Positions 20,501 through 32,500 of a DNA stretch of 64,000 bases are shown here, piece after piece. The position numbers and the translations under genes are program-made. The notes beneath the pieces are model-generated. The model was given only the letters and a program-made list of their open reading frames with translations. It was not told the origin of the DNA and made no database searches. Within the stretch, counting starts at the first letter, position 1, and each line of letters opens with the position of its first letter. This stretch comes from Saccharum officinarum (Eukaryota > Streptophyta > Magnoliopsida > Poales > Poaceae): contig CM036199.1 of the NCBI GenBank assembly GCA_020631735.1, positions 16,398,834-16,462,833 of the forward strand, written 5' to 3'.

Positions 20501-23500
20501 TGCTTTCATCAGGGCCTAGAAAATATTCTCAGTGGGGAGGATCCCTAATTGATTCTGCGGTTGGTACTTTCCTTACACAGAATTCTGCTGATAATTTATC
20601 AAGGTAAAATGAGGATCCATAACTATGATTTTAGAATGTTCATATGTTTTATACCAGAACTAATTTCCTCTTTTTTCCACTTTCCTACATTTTTCGTTCC
20701 TTATCCATGGAAAACAGCCAAGCTTTTATGAACCTAGCGGCAAAGTTTCCTCCAAGGAACTCAAATGAAGCATTTGATACGTTTGACTTCGTCGATTCAC
20801 ATTTTGATGGATACGTTGATTCTGAGGAAGAAGTTGACTATGATACAGAGGTGAAAGGCCATTATGGTGAAGATGAAGACTACAATAGACTTATAGGGAA
20901 TTTCGCGGCTAGTATGAAGGAGAAAAACATTTCTACTTGGAACAGTGACCTTATGAACTTAGTGAAGGATAAATCTGGAAATCCAGTATGCACTGAAGCA
21001 AACTTAAAAAAGATCTTAGCTTCACTACGACAGCCAGACACAACATCTAATTGGAAAGAGTTACGGGAGGAAGCATATAAAAAAGGATACAATGGCAAAA
21101 GTCGAACTGAAACAAGTGATGTTGTAGATTGGGAATCAGTTCTAAATGCGCCATTTTCTGAGGTTGCAAAATGCATTGCATGCAGGGGGCAGCATAACAT
21201 TTTGTCTGTGCGGATACGGGTATGTTATTGCAAGACAAAAACTGCCATATACTTATTTCTAATATTTTGTCCAAGTTTTTTGTGGCATCACTATATTTAT
21301 AACTATCTTACCCCAAGTGATGAATGTACTCATCTTTGAAAAAGTTAATGCTCAACATTTGTAATCCTATTAAAAAAATTTGTAGCAAAATTATATTTAT
21401 AAAGTTATATCCAACATATTTGTTGCAAGAATAAATTATAAAATTCTATCCAAAATTTCTGTAGACGGGAAACTTTCTTCAGATGGAGTTGTTTCTTTTA
21501 AATGTGTATTTAGCGGAATGAGCTTTGTGCATCACATGCCTGTTGTGCTATTAGAGATAATATTATAATCTAAACCTCAAATTGATTAAATATCAGTCTT
21601 TTGTTCTGTTCTTGTTGGAAGATTTTGTCTCTATTAATTAGGGCTAACCCTAGAAGGGTAGCTATATAGGTCCCATACATGGGCCACATGGGCCTTAGCC
21701 ACATGGGCCTAAACACATACTCCAACACCCCCCGCAGTCTGAACTACCGGCGCAGCGGAGTTCGAGGCTGAACAACAAAGAACACACACAACCCCCCACA
21801 GACGCAACTAGCCACCGGTGATGTTGAGGCTGGAGCGAAACTCGGCGAAGGTCGAGGACGGGAGGCCTTTGGTGAAGATGTCCGCGAACTGGGAGGTCGT
21901 CGGAACATGAAGAACCCGCACCTCGTCCATGGCTACCCGATCACGGACAAAATGGAGGTCGATCTCCACATGCTTCGTCCGCTGGTGCTGGATGGGGTTG
22001 GTGGAGAGGTAGACCGCACTGACGTTGTCGCAGTAGATCAGTGTGCTTCGGGAGGGTGGAGTGTGCAACTCAGCCAGCAGCTGCCGGAGCCAGACGGCCT
22101 CCGCCACGCCGTTAGCAACGGCGCGGTACTCCGCCTCGGCGCTGGACCGGGAGACCACCGGCTGGCGCTTGGACGACCAAGACACCAGGTTGGCGCCCAG
22201 GAAGACGGCGTAGCCGGAGGTGGAGCGGCGAGTATCCGGGCATCCGGCCCAGTCAGCATCGGTGTAGACGACGAGGTCGGTGGAGGAGGCCCGGTGGAGG
22301 AGGCCGTAGTCGAGTGTGCCCCGGAGGTAGCGGAGGAGGCGCTTGAGAGCCATGAGGTGAGGCTCCCTGGGATCATGCATGTGGAGGCAGACCTGCTGAA
22401 CTGCATATGTGATGTCCGGCCGGGTGAAAGTGAGGTACTGAAGGGCCCCGGCGAGACTCCTGTACGCAGTGGGATCGGCCACCGGTGGTCCCTCAGCCTC
22501 AGACAGCTTGCCCTGAGTGTCGACCGGAGTGGAGCAGAGGTTGCAGTCAGTCATCCCAGCCCGCTCCAGAATATCCCGAGTGTACTGTCGCTGGTGAAGG
22601 AGGAGCCCGGCAGGACGGTGCTCAACAGTGACACCGAGGAAGTGGTGGAGCTCACCCAGATCCTTCATCGCGAACTCTTGCTGGAGAGCGGTGATGATCC
22701 GGCGGAGAAGTGGCTCGCTGGAGGCGGTGAGGACAATGTCATCAACATAGAGCAGCAAGTATGCAGTGTCGGCTCCATGGTGGTATATGAACAGGGACAT
22801 ATCAGACTTGGCCTCCATGAACCCCAGGGTCAGCAAGAAAGCGGCGAACTGGTAGTTCCACGCCCGAGGTGCCTGCTTGAGGCCGTAGAGGGACCTGTTG
22901 AGCCGGCAGACCATGTCAGGGCGGGTGGTGTCGACGAACCCCGCCGGCTGACTGCAGTACACCGTCTCGGTAAGAAGGCCGTGGAGGAAGGCGTTCTTGA
23001 CGTCCAGCTGGTGGACGGGCCAAGACCGAGCAAGTGCCAGCGATAGCACGATACAGACGGTGGCCGGCTTAACCACCGGGCTGAAAGGTCTCATCGTAGT
23101 CGACGCCAGGGCGCTGAGTGAAACCCCGGAGGACCCAGCGAGCCTTGTAGCGCTCAAGAGAGCCGTCGGCCCGGCGCTTGTGGGTCCAAATCCACTTGCC
23201 GGTGACGACGTTGGAGCCTAGCGGCCGGGGCACCAACTCCCACGTCTGGTTGGCGAGTAGCGCGGCGTACTCCTCTTCCATCGCGCGGCGCCAGTGAGGG
23301 TCCAACAGGGCGTCGCGGACGGAGGAGGGTACCGGAGAGACCACCGCATCGCCGGTCGAAGCCTCGAGGGCACGAGGCGGCAGGGTGCCAGCCGCGTGTC
23401 GTGTCACCATCGGGTGAACATGCCGCGGGTGTCGGTGCAGCAGCGGCGGGTGGTAGACCGGTGGGGCACCACGAGCCGGCGGAGACAGCGGCGGTGGTGT

Positions 23501-26500
23501 CGGTGTCCCCGGTGGAGAAGGGAGCGCGAGCGGCGGCGGCCGCGGCCTGCGCTGGTACACCCGTACCGGCGCGGCGAACCTCGACGGAGGTGCCGGGGCA
23601 GGTGCCGGGACGGGATCCGGCGTCGTCGACCGACACGACCCCCCGGGGCAGCAGCGGGGGACGAAGGCCCCGGGTCTGCACCAACCGGAGAGGACGGGGC
23701 CGCGCCCGAGGACGACGGGCACGGACCTGCTGGGGATCCGGGACAGGAGGCCGGCCCAGCACGCGGCGAAGCGGTACCTGCAGGAGACCACGAAAAAGGT
23801 GGCTGGACCACCGGGTCAGTGGGAAACAGGGAGGGTGGGTCAGGTACCGGAGGGGTGGTGGTGCTAGAAAAGGGAAAGACGGACTCATCGAACACCACAT
23901 GGCGAGAGATGAGAACCCGTTGGGAGGTAAGGTCAAAGCACCGGTACCCCTTGTGATCCGGGGAGTACTCGAGGAAGACACAGAGCGTGGAGCGAGGGTC
24001 CAGCTTGTGAGAAGAAGTGGCAGCGGTGTTGGGGTAACACGCACACCCAAACACGCGGAGGTGATCGTACCGAGGTGGGGTACCGAAGAGGGCGTGGTGA
24101 GGAGTGGGAGCGGGGCAGGCCGTGGAAGGAAGACGGTTAAGAAGGTAGGTGGAGGTGTGCAGGCCCTCAGCCCAGAAGCGAGCGGGAAGAGAGGCCTGAA
24201 ACAGAAGGGTACGCACGGTGTCATTGGTGGTGCGAATCATCCGCTCAGTCTTGCCATTTTGTGAAGAGGTGTATGGACAAGACATGCGGAGCTGAACACC
24301 GTGAGAGAGGAAGAAATCGCGGGAGGTGGAGTTATCAAACTCGCGACCATTGTCACACTGGACGGCCTTGATGGGGAGGCCGAACTGTGTAGACACCCAA
24401 GAAAAGAAGTGAAGGAGCGTGGTAAACGTATCTGACTTCGCACGGAGAGGAAAAGTCCACGAATAATGTGAAAAATCATCAACAACCACAAGATAATACT
24501 TATAACCGGAAATACTCAGAATAGGAGATGTCCATAGGTCGCAATGTACAAGATCAAAAATACGGGCCGCATGGGAAGTATAACTAGAAAACGGAAGACG
24601 AACATGTCGGCCCAATTGGCACGCATGACACAGTTGCTCATCATGAGCTCGAGTACATGGAAGACCAGAGCTACGACTGAGCTGTATCAGGGCATCACGT
24701 CCAGGATGGCCGAGGCGCCGGTGCTAGGTAGTAGAGGAAGTAGAAGCGACGAAGGCAGCTGACAAAACGGGCGGCAAAGAAGAAGACGAAGGAGCCGCCA
24801 GGAAGCGAAGAGTGTAAAGGGGCCCGGTGCTGTCACATCGGAGCAGAGGACGCCGGGAAGCCAAATCCTTTACAGTAAGACCAGAAGAGTCAAATTCCAC
24901 AGAACAAGAATTGTCTGCTGTAAAACGTCGAATAGAAAAAAGATTATGAACCATAGAAGGAGTAACAAGAACATCAGGAAGACGAAAGTAGCCATGAGCA
25001 CCGGCGGTACCCACAGACGAGACCGGAATACAAGAACCATTTGCGACCATAATGGACGAAGGAAGAGAGGAAGAGGGAGAGTGAATCGACGAAAGTATAC
25101 CGGGGTCAGAGGTAGTGTGGTAGGTGGCCCCCGAATCAGCGATCCACTCGGGTCCGACCGGAGGTGTCAGGCCCCTGGTGCCGAACGAGCGAGCCAGGGC
25201 CGCCTGGTCCCAGCCGGTGACCCCCGGAAGAGTCCCGGAGGGTGGAACCCACGGCGTAGCAGGGAAGGCGCCGGGTGTAGGGCCAGCAGGAGGAGCTCCG
25301 GTGAGCATGGCCACCGGTAGGCGCGAGTCGCCCCCGATGGCGTGGTAGGGCCACATGGAAATGCGCGCTGACCACGGGTGCTGGAAGGAGGGCCATGGTG
25401 CCCCCCCTGCGGCCCACCAGGAGCCGGAGGCTGGGTGTGGCCGCCCCGGCCACCCCCGCGACCCCCTCCACGTCGACGGCGACCGCCACGGCCCCCCACC
25501 TCCGCTCGGCCCGGAGGGAGGTGGACCCAGAAGAGATGGCGGCGGTGGAGCGGCGGACCGTGAAGGAGCAGTCGGGCGCGGCGAAGTAGCAGCCAGGGCC
25601 GTCGAGGGGGACGAGGAGCCCGTGGAGGTGGTGGATCCCGGCTGGGGGCCCTGAATGAACTCCTCCATGACGAGATCGTCATGGACCTCCAGGAAGGGGG
25701 GGAAGGGCCTCTGGCGGGTGATCCACGTCCGGAGGTGGGCGTAGCGGCCGCTGAGCCCCCGGAGGACGTTGAGGATCAAGATGCGATCCTCCACGGGCCA
25801 CCCAAGGTCCCCCAGGGAGTCCGCCATGCCCTTCATCCGACGGCAGAACTCGCCGACGGAGAGGTCACCCTGGACGAAGGTCCTGAAACTCGCGTCGAGG
25901 CGCAGAGCCCGGGCCTCCGCGTTGCCCAGGAACTGGCCCTCAAGGGCGAGCCAAGCCCGGCGCGCGTCAGGAGAGGTGCGGACGAGGTCGTGGAGTTCCA
26001 GAGAGATCGTCCCCAGGATCCAGGAGAGGACGATGCTGTCCAGACGAAGCCACGACGGGGTCTGGACGGCGACCGAAGCGTCAACGAGGACGTGGTCGTC
26101 GAGGGCGTAGCGGCGAAGAGTGAGAAGCACCAGATCCCGCCAGCGGGCGTAGGATGGCGACTCCGGCTCGAGGACGACCGGGACGAGGAGGCGGATGTTC
26201 TAGACCCCCCCGGCCTGGTAGTGAAGCTGAGCCACGAGCGGGTCGGCCGGGTCGTGCCAGAGGACGGCAGTGTGGGACATGCGGCGTCCCGATGAGGCGG
26301 AAGAGGTGGCGCCAGCGTCGTGGGAGGCGGGAGGGGCGAGGAGCTGCTCCGCCTCGGCGATCCGGCGGGCCAGGGCGTCAGCCGCGTCGCGTTCGCGCTC
26401 CCACACAAGGGCGGCCGCACGCACGCGGGCCTGCCCCTCCGCGGCAGCAGCCCGCGCGGCGACGAGGGCGGCGGCGAGGGAACCACCAGCAGGCTCTGGG

Positions 26501-29500
26501 AGAGGATCCGCAGGGAGGGCTGCATCGCCGGACGGGAGCAGGGATCCCAGGCCGGCGGCGGCCACAGCAGGGGCATCACCTGCGGCTGCACCCTCAGGAC
26601 CCACGGCGGCACCGGGAGGGGTGGTGGTGCCGGCCGTGGTCAGGGCAGCCGCCATGGACGCGGTTACCGCTGAGGGCTCGATGCCGGGAAGGGGCTGGGC
26701 GCCGGCGGAGTGGGGAGCAGGGGCGGCCCCTAGTGCCAGCCCGCCTGCGGTGGAGAAGGCAGAGGCGGCACCCAGGGTGAGCCCGTCCCCTGGCGGCTGG
26801 AGCAGAGGCCGGCCGCCCGCGCCAGGGAAGGCAGAGGCGGCACCCAGGGCCAGCCCGCCCCCTGGCGGCTGGAGCAGGGGCCGGCCGCCCGCGCCAGGGA
26901 GGGAAGGCTGCGGGCCGCCTGGTGGTGCGGCGCCGGGAGGGAGCGGGCGGGTGGAGGCAGCCGCCGCCCAGGAGGGAGAAGAGAGAGGGGGAAACACATG
27001 GAAATAGGTGGGGGAAGGGGGAGGTGGCTGGCGGTCGGCCATGGCTGGCTGGCGGCGGCGGCAGCAGGGAAGTAGCCGGCGGCGCCTGGAGAGGAGAGGA
27101 AGGAAACCTAAGCTGATACCATGTTGGAAGATTTTGTCTCTATTAATTAGGGCTAACCCTAGAAGGGTAGCTATATAGGTCTCATACATGGGCCACATGG
27201 GCCTTAGCCACATGGGCCTAAACACATACTCCAACAGTTCTTTCCCAGGAGAGTCACCGTGCACAGATATTTTCTGAGATTTTTTTTTATTGTTGGCTGT
27301 TTTTATTAATACTGTACACATTTATTTACTTAAATTATTTATTTCATCAAAACATATACTTCATCCATATGTTATGATTTTTTATGCCAACTGAAGCAGG
27401 TAAATGAACTCTTATAGGAAGAAAATGTGAGAACTCTAGTCTCCCTGATAGGCTGTTCAAGTGTTATAAGAGCATTGTTATGAGTTTGCTGGTCGCTGCA
27501 AAATTTGATGTTAATCTATGCATTCTAATTGGCATATACTTACAATACTTAATGTTGGAAGGCATATTACATTTTGATGCTTGGCATTTTATAAGTATGG
27601 GAATGGACGTAGTAGTATCTGTTTAAAATTCTGTGGTTTTAACGAAAATGACTGATACATCTTGTATCATCTACAGTGGACTCTTTACTCAATACAACCA
27701 AATGTATTTCTTTATTTTACAACCACAAGTGTTATGTGGGCTGTTGGGATCGAGAGGAGAGAGTTGAGGAGAGCGGCGGGGGAGCTACAGTACCCACTGC
27801 GCTACAGTACCACGGGGGTACTGTTCACGTGAAGAGAGGCTGAGGACCGACAGCTAGAGCTGTGAGGGGTGCTGGGAACGTCGGCCACGGGGCTTCGCTC
27901 ACGGCCGGTAAGAGAGAAGGTTTTTCCTTCTAATCTCTTGTTTGATTAGATTGATGCATCTCCTCTCCTTATATAGAGAAGAGGTCTTACTTGACCCCTA
28001 AGCAAGCGAATAATTAACCCTAACGGGCTAAGGCCCAATAGCCCTGACATGCAGCTCGTCCTCGAGCTGTAACTTAACGATGACTCCGCTAGACATAAAT
28101 CTAACACCTAAAAACAAGCCTTTTACATCTCGACTTATTTTATTAACATGAAATAGACTACGACTCTTTATTTTTATTTTTGACACCTGAATATACGGCA
28201 GACACCCTCCGCGTGATGGACCTGCACGTGTGTAGCCACTTGGATCCCATGGAGCCCACCGAAACGAGAGGGGTGCACAGGTATAGCCACCTGGAATTAG
28301 TTGCGTAGCGACCAGCGGAGACGTCCTCGCGGCGGCCGGCGGCGGAATGCGGTGGCGCTAGGCAGTGCGTCCCCACCGGTGACAAGGAGGGGAGCGACTC
28401 CCCTACCGCCGCTGCCGCAGAGTTGGAGGTCGTTGCGCGCAAGAAAAACACCATGCTCACGTCTGAAGACAGCAGCGGGTTGGCGCGGTTGCTGGTGGCC
28501 GTCCCACGGGGCGAGGTCGCGCTTCACTGAGCTGAGGTCGACCATCGCTAAGGTCGCCTCGTGCATAGGCTGGCGCATCTCCTGTAGCCGTCGGTGCGCT
28601 AGGAGGCCGCGCGCCGCAGCCTGTAGCCGCACCGCCGCAGACACCTTGCAGGTAAGCATCTTCCCTGCCGGCTCCGTCGTGATGTCCAGTGCCTGCTCGA
28701 TCTGCTGCAATGTTGGCTGCACCGTTGGTTGCATGTCTTGGAACGGCAGCAGCGGCATGCCCGGCAGCAGTGTCGTGCCGTAACCTGGCATCCCGTAGGG
28801 AAAAACCGGTGGCAGAGAGGCCACACCCGATTGCGACAGCAACCAGCTGGCTGGTTGCAGTGGCGGTATGCCGAGGTAAGACTAGATGGCGGCGACGGAA
28901 CGGGTGAGATCGGTGATGGCCGCAGTCAACTGATCTGGCGTCATTAGTGAGCAAGTGACCGACAACGGCTCATCGTAACCTGGCATCTCCGATACCAGAT
29001 TGTTATGGACGCTGTTGGGATCGAGAGGATTGAGGAGGAAGAGAGGTACTGTTCATGCGAAGAGAGACCGAGGACCGACAGCTAGAGCTGTGAGGGGCGC
29101 TGGGAACGCCGGCCGCGGGGCTTCGCTCACGGCCGGCAAGAGAGAAGGTTTTTCCTTCTAATCTCTTGCTTGATTAGATTGATGCATCTCCTCTCCTTAT
29201 ATAGAGAAGATGTCTTACTTGACCCCTAAGCAAGCGACTAATTAACCCTAACGGGCTAAGGCCCAATAGACCCTTGACTCTTCTAACAACAAGATTATCA
29301 ACAATGTGATTGAAATATTAGTTTTATCACTTACTAGGGTTTCTAGCCTGTCATCATATTTATCTTTCTTATTCTTGGGATGAAAGTGCTAAAAGCATTC
29401 TTTTACCTTTTTACAGGAATTTCTCGATCATGTACAGAAAGCTCAAGATGGAAGCTTTGACCTGGATTGGCTTAGATTTATAACACGTGAAAAAGCCAAG

Positions 29501-32500
29501 TATGGCTTCGCTCATAGTACATATACTACTGCCTATTGCTTCACCATTTTGCTCTATTCTTTGTGGTGGCTGTTGTTGAAGGAAATATCTTCACAGAATA
29601 ATATTCCTTTTTATTGTATTTGTGCCTGTGAAGAATTAAACAACTTTGTTAAGTATTTCTTTTATCAACACAGTACAACTTAACAATTGGTTGTCTAAAA
29701 CTGTATAAGAACTATCGGAGGATTGTCATGGAGTTTTTAGCAGGGAACTGCTACCAGGTTATGAATCAAGAAAATCAAACTCGTCCACAGTTATATACAA
29801 TCTACTTGCATAATGGAATTCCATCTCGCAAAATTTACTTATTCTTTTTATTTTTCTTGGCACTAGAAAAATTCTGCTCAGTATACATGGGTTTGGAGTG
29901 AAAAGTGTTGACTGCCTTTGCCTTTTGTCATTGAGGCATAGAGCATTTCCAGTAAGTTATACTTTGTCATTCTATAGAAAATACGGTCAAGCGCGAATGC
30001 TGACTCCATGCTTATTTCAGGTTGATGTCAACGTAGCTCGCATAGTGACAAGGCTAGGATGGGTCAAACTTCAGCCCTTAAACGGTGCTGATTTCCATCT
30101 AATTAACCTGTAAGATTTGTCTAGGTTGAATATGTGAATACCATTGTAACAATTTTCTCCTTATTTTTTGTTATAATAACAATTTTCTCCATATTTTTTT
30201 TTGTTTCATGAAGATATCCGCTCTTGGATGATGTACAAAGGTACTTATGGCCTCGATTGTGCACCATTGATAAGGAAAAGCTGTAAGTCCAGTCTCTTTT
30301 GAAGATTAGAGCACTTCACTGTTACTCTTAGTCTCTAAGCATATCCATCTGACTACCTGTACAAAAATAGGTATGAACTGCACTGTCTTATGATAACTTT
30401 TGGAAAGGTACGATATATTCTGAGTTATATTTTGTTTTGCTATGAATATTTTTCAACTCTGGCTGTGGTTGATTGATTTCATGATGCAGGTAGTGTGCAC
30501 AAAACAAGATCCAAACTGCAGAGCTTGTCCTTTCAGTGCAAGTTGTATATATTACAATAGTTTACTTGCCAGGTATGTTCATGATTTATACTGTTGTTTG
30601 TAGACTGTGCCTCAAGTATTTGTATAACTGTATGCCATTTAAACTTAGCATCCATTTATCAGATACCATTAGTTTAGATTAGATTTTCAAAAATTAATTA
30701 CTAACAACATAACTAAACCTATTCAAAGAACCAATCAGATGATAATTAACCAAAAGGAAAGAGAGTGCTCCTGTAAGTTATCACATTTGCGACAGTAAGA
30801 AAGATGGGTGCTCTGAATTATCGTAAGGAATGTCAGGAAACCAGCCAGCTAAGCGAGCAAAGCCAGCCACGACTTCTCCATTCCCATGCACAGTAACGTG
30901 GGTCCACCTTTGTTATGCAGTTTGTTGCTTGACCATTAAGTTATGGGAATTAGGAAGTTGTATTCCAGAATTTTTCCAGATTATAAGGATTGCATTCCAT
31001 ATATTAGATCCAATGTATTAAGGTTACTTTGAGGCAAGTCATCCTCCAGCTGCCACACCTTCCTCTTTCCCAGGTGTTTTACAAACCACCTCCAGTGATA
31101 TGGGTCCATGACAAGAAATTTGTGACTTATTTAGGGGTGGGGGTGGGGGGACTTGTTTGGTAGACTTCATTCATTATTGTTTTCAATTAGTAAAAGGTTA
31201 CCTTTCACTCAACTCTTCAAGTTGTTTTCCGTCTTAACCCTTAGTTTTAAAACAATTAATTTCTTCCTCTATTCACCTAACTCAAACCAGTATTATTGTG
31301 GCTTGTATTGCTGAATTGGAAAGATTCTTGTTGTTTTCAGAAAGCCACTTCCTCTTCCAGAGAAGCATGAACATGAACGAGAACAGCAAGCAAGCATGGT
31401 TGCCTCTGGGAGTTGCACAAGTTCTCAACAAATGTATCAGTATCAAATTGCAATAAGCAGCACTACTGAAACACCACCCATCCATAATTGCGAGCCAATT
31501 ATTGAGATGCCACCAAGCCCAGAATATGAATACAACAGAACACCTAATGTGCAAGAAGATTCTTACGAAGATTATTATGCATGTGATATTGAAGATTTTG
31601 CACCAGAAGGAATACAGTATGATGCTGAAATAAATATTTGTTCAAGCAAGCATGTGCTGAACAGTAATTCTTGGACACCAAACCGTGGAAAGGACTTGGC
31701 TGTGATCAATCCAAAGGGTAGCTTTGGCCGAAATAAAAAACTAAAAAATATTGGTCGTCTTAGGACAGAACACAATGCGTAAGTAATTTTGATTTCTTGA
31801 TATAATTTTGTCCTTAGAAATCAGCAGCACCTCTCTAAGTTTTTTTTTTCTAACTTCTACTGTAGATACATCCTCCCAGATGATCATCTAATCCTAGAAG
31901 AGGTGTGCTATATTGTGTGATTCTTAATTTTACTACAATTATGAGTTATATTTTTCTTTTACACTGACATTGATTAATCTAGTGACCTATTTGCTTGTGT
32001 ACCAGTTCGAAGACAGAGTTCCAGAAGATATATGTCCTTACCTACTAGTGGTTCTTTCTTGTCCTGATGATTACACGGTGGAAGGCACGGTTCTGGTGAG
32101 CAACTACTATTATGATTTCTAACCAATCCTGAAATTCGCTCCTATGGGAGTTGAACCCAGGACTAACCAATCCTGAAATTCGCTCCTACGGGAGTTGAAC
32201 CCAGGACCTGGAGGTTCTACTTAGGAGTGCAGCTACTATGACTTTCACTCAGCTGCTTTACTGATCTTTGATGGATCAGCCATGGCCTGGTTTTGATTTC
32301 AACCCAATCCCTTGGGGTTGGCTGGGTAATTAATTTGTTTTTCCATCCAAACCAACCCAAGGATATTGAATTTTGTTCTCTTACATCCAAAGATACCCTT
32401 CAATTCTGTAGAATTCTTATTCTGATTTAAAATTAATGAAATATGCGTTAAAAAATTATTGAAAAAACTTTGGCAACTCCTTATCACTTCTTTTTGTTGT

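Larger units (their letters stand above)
21613..27236 (-). mobile_element. Ty1/copia LTR retrotransposon, nearly full length, in DML intron 4
   Basis: The two 115-bp LTRs (21613-21727 and 27122-27236) begin TGTTGG and end CCAACA, and differ at one base (the C/T of GGTCCCATAC versus GGTCTCATAC). The 5-bp duplication GTTCT flanks the element (21608-21612 and 27237-27241). On the minus strand the primer-binding site TGGTATCAG (27113-27121) directly abuts the right LTR. A G-run polypurine tract abuts the left LTR at 21728-21733. The element reads opposite to the host gene. The domain order protease, integrase, RT, RNase H identifies copia. Confidence 0.95.
21220..29416 (+). other. DML intron 4 (8197 bp) with two antisense LTR elements
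   Basis: The intron has a CGG|GTATGT donor and a TTTACAG|GAA acceptor and is phase 0. It holds the copia element 21613-27236 and the short LTR element 27730-29288. Without them and their duplications the intron would be about 1.0 kb. The remaining sequence is AT-rich. The exons on both sides are intact and conserved. Confidence 0.9.

Noticed and set aside
21907..24264. Long + strand frames of 220-379 codons
   Set aside because: They are shadows of the copia Gag-Pol on the other strand in GC-rich sequence.
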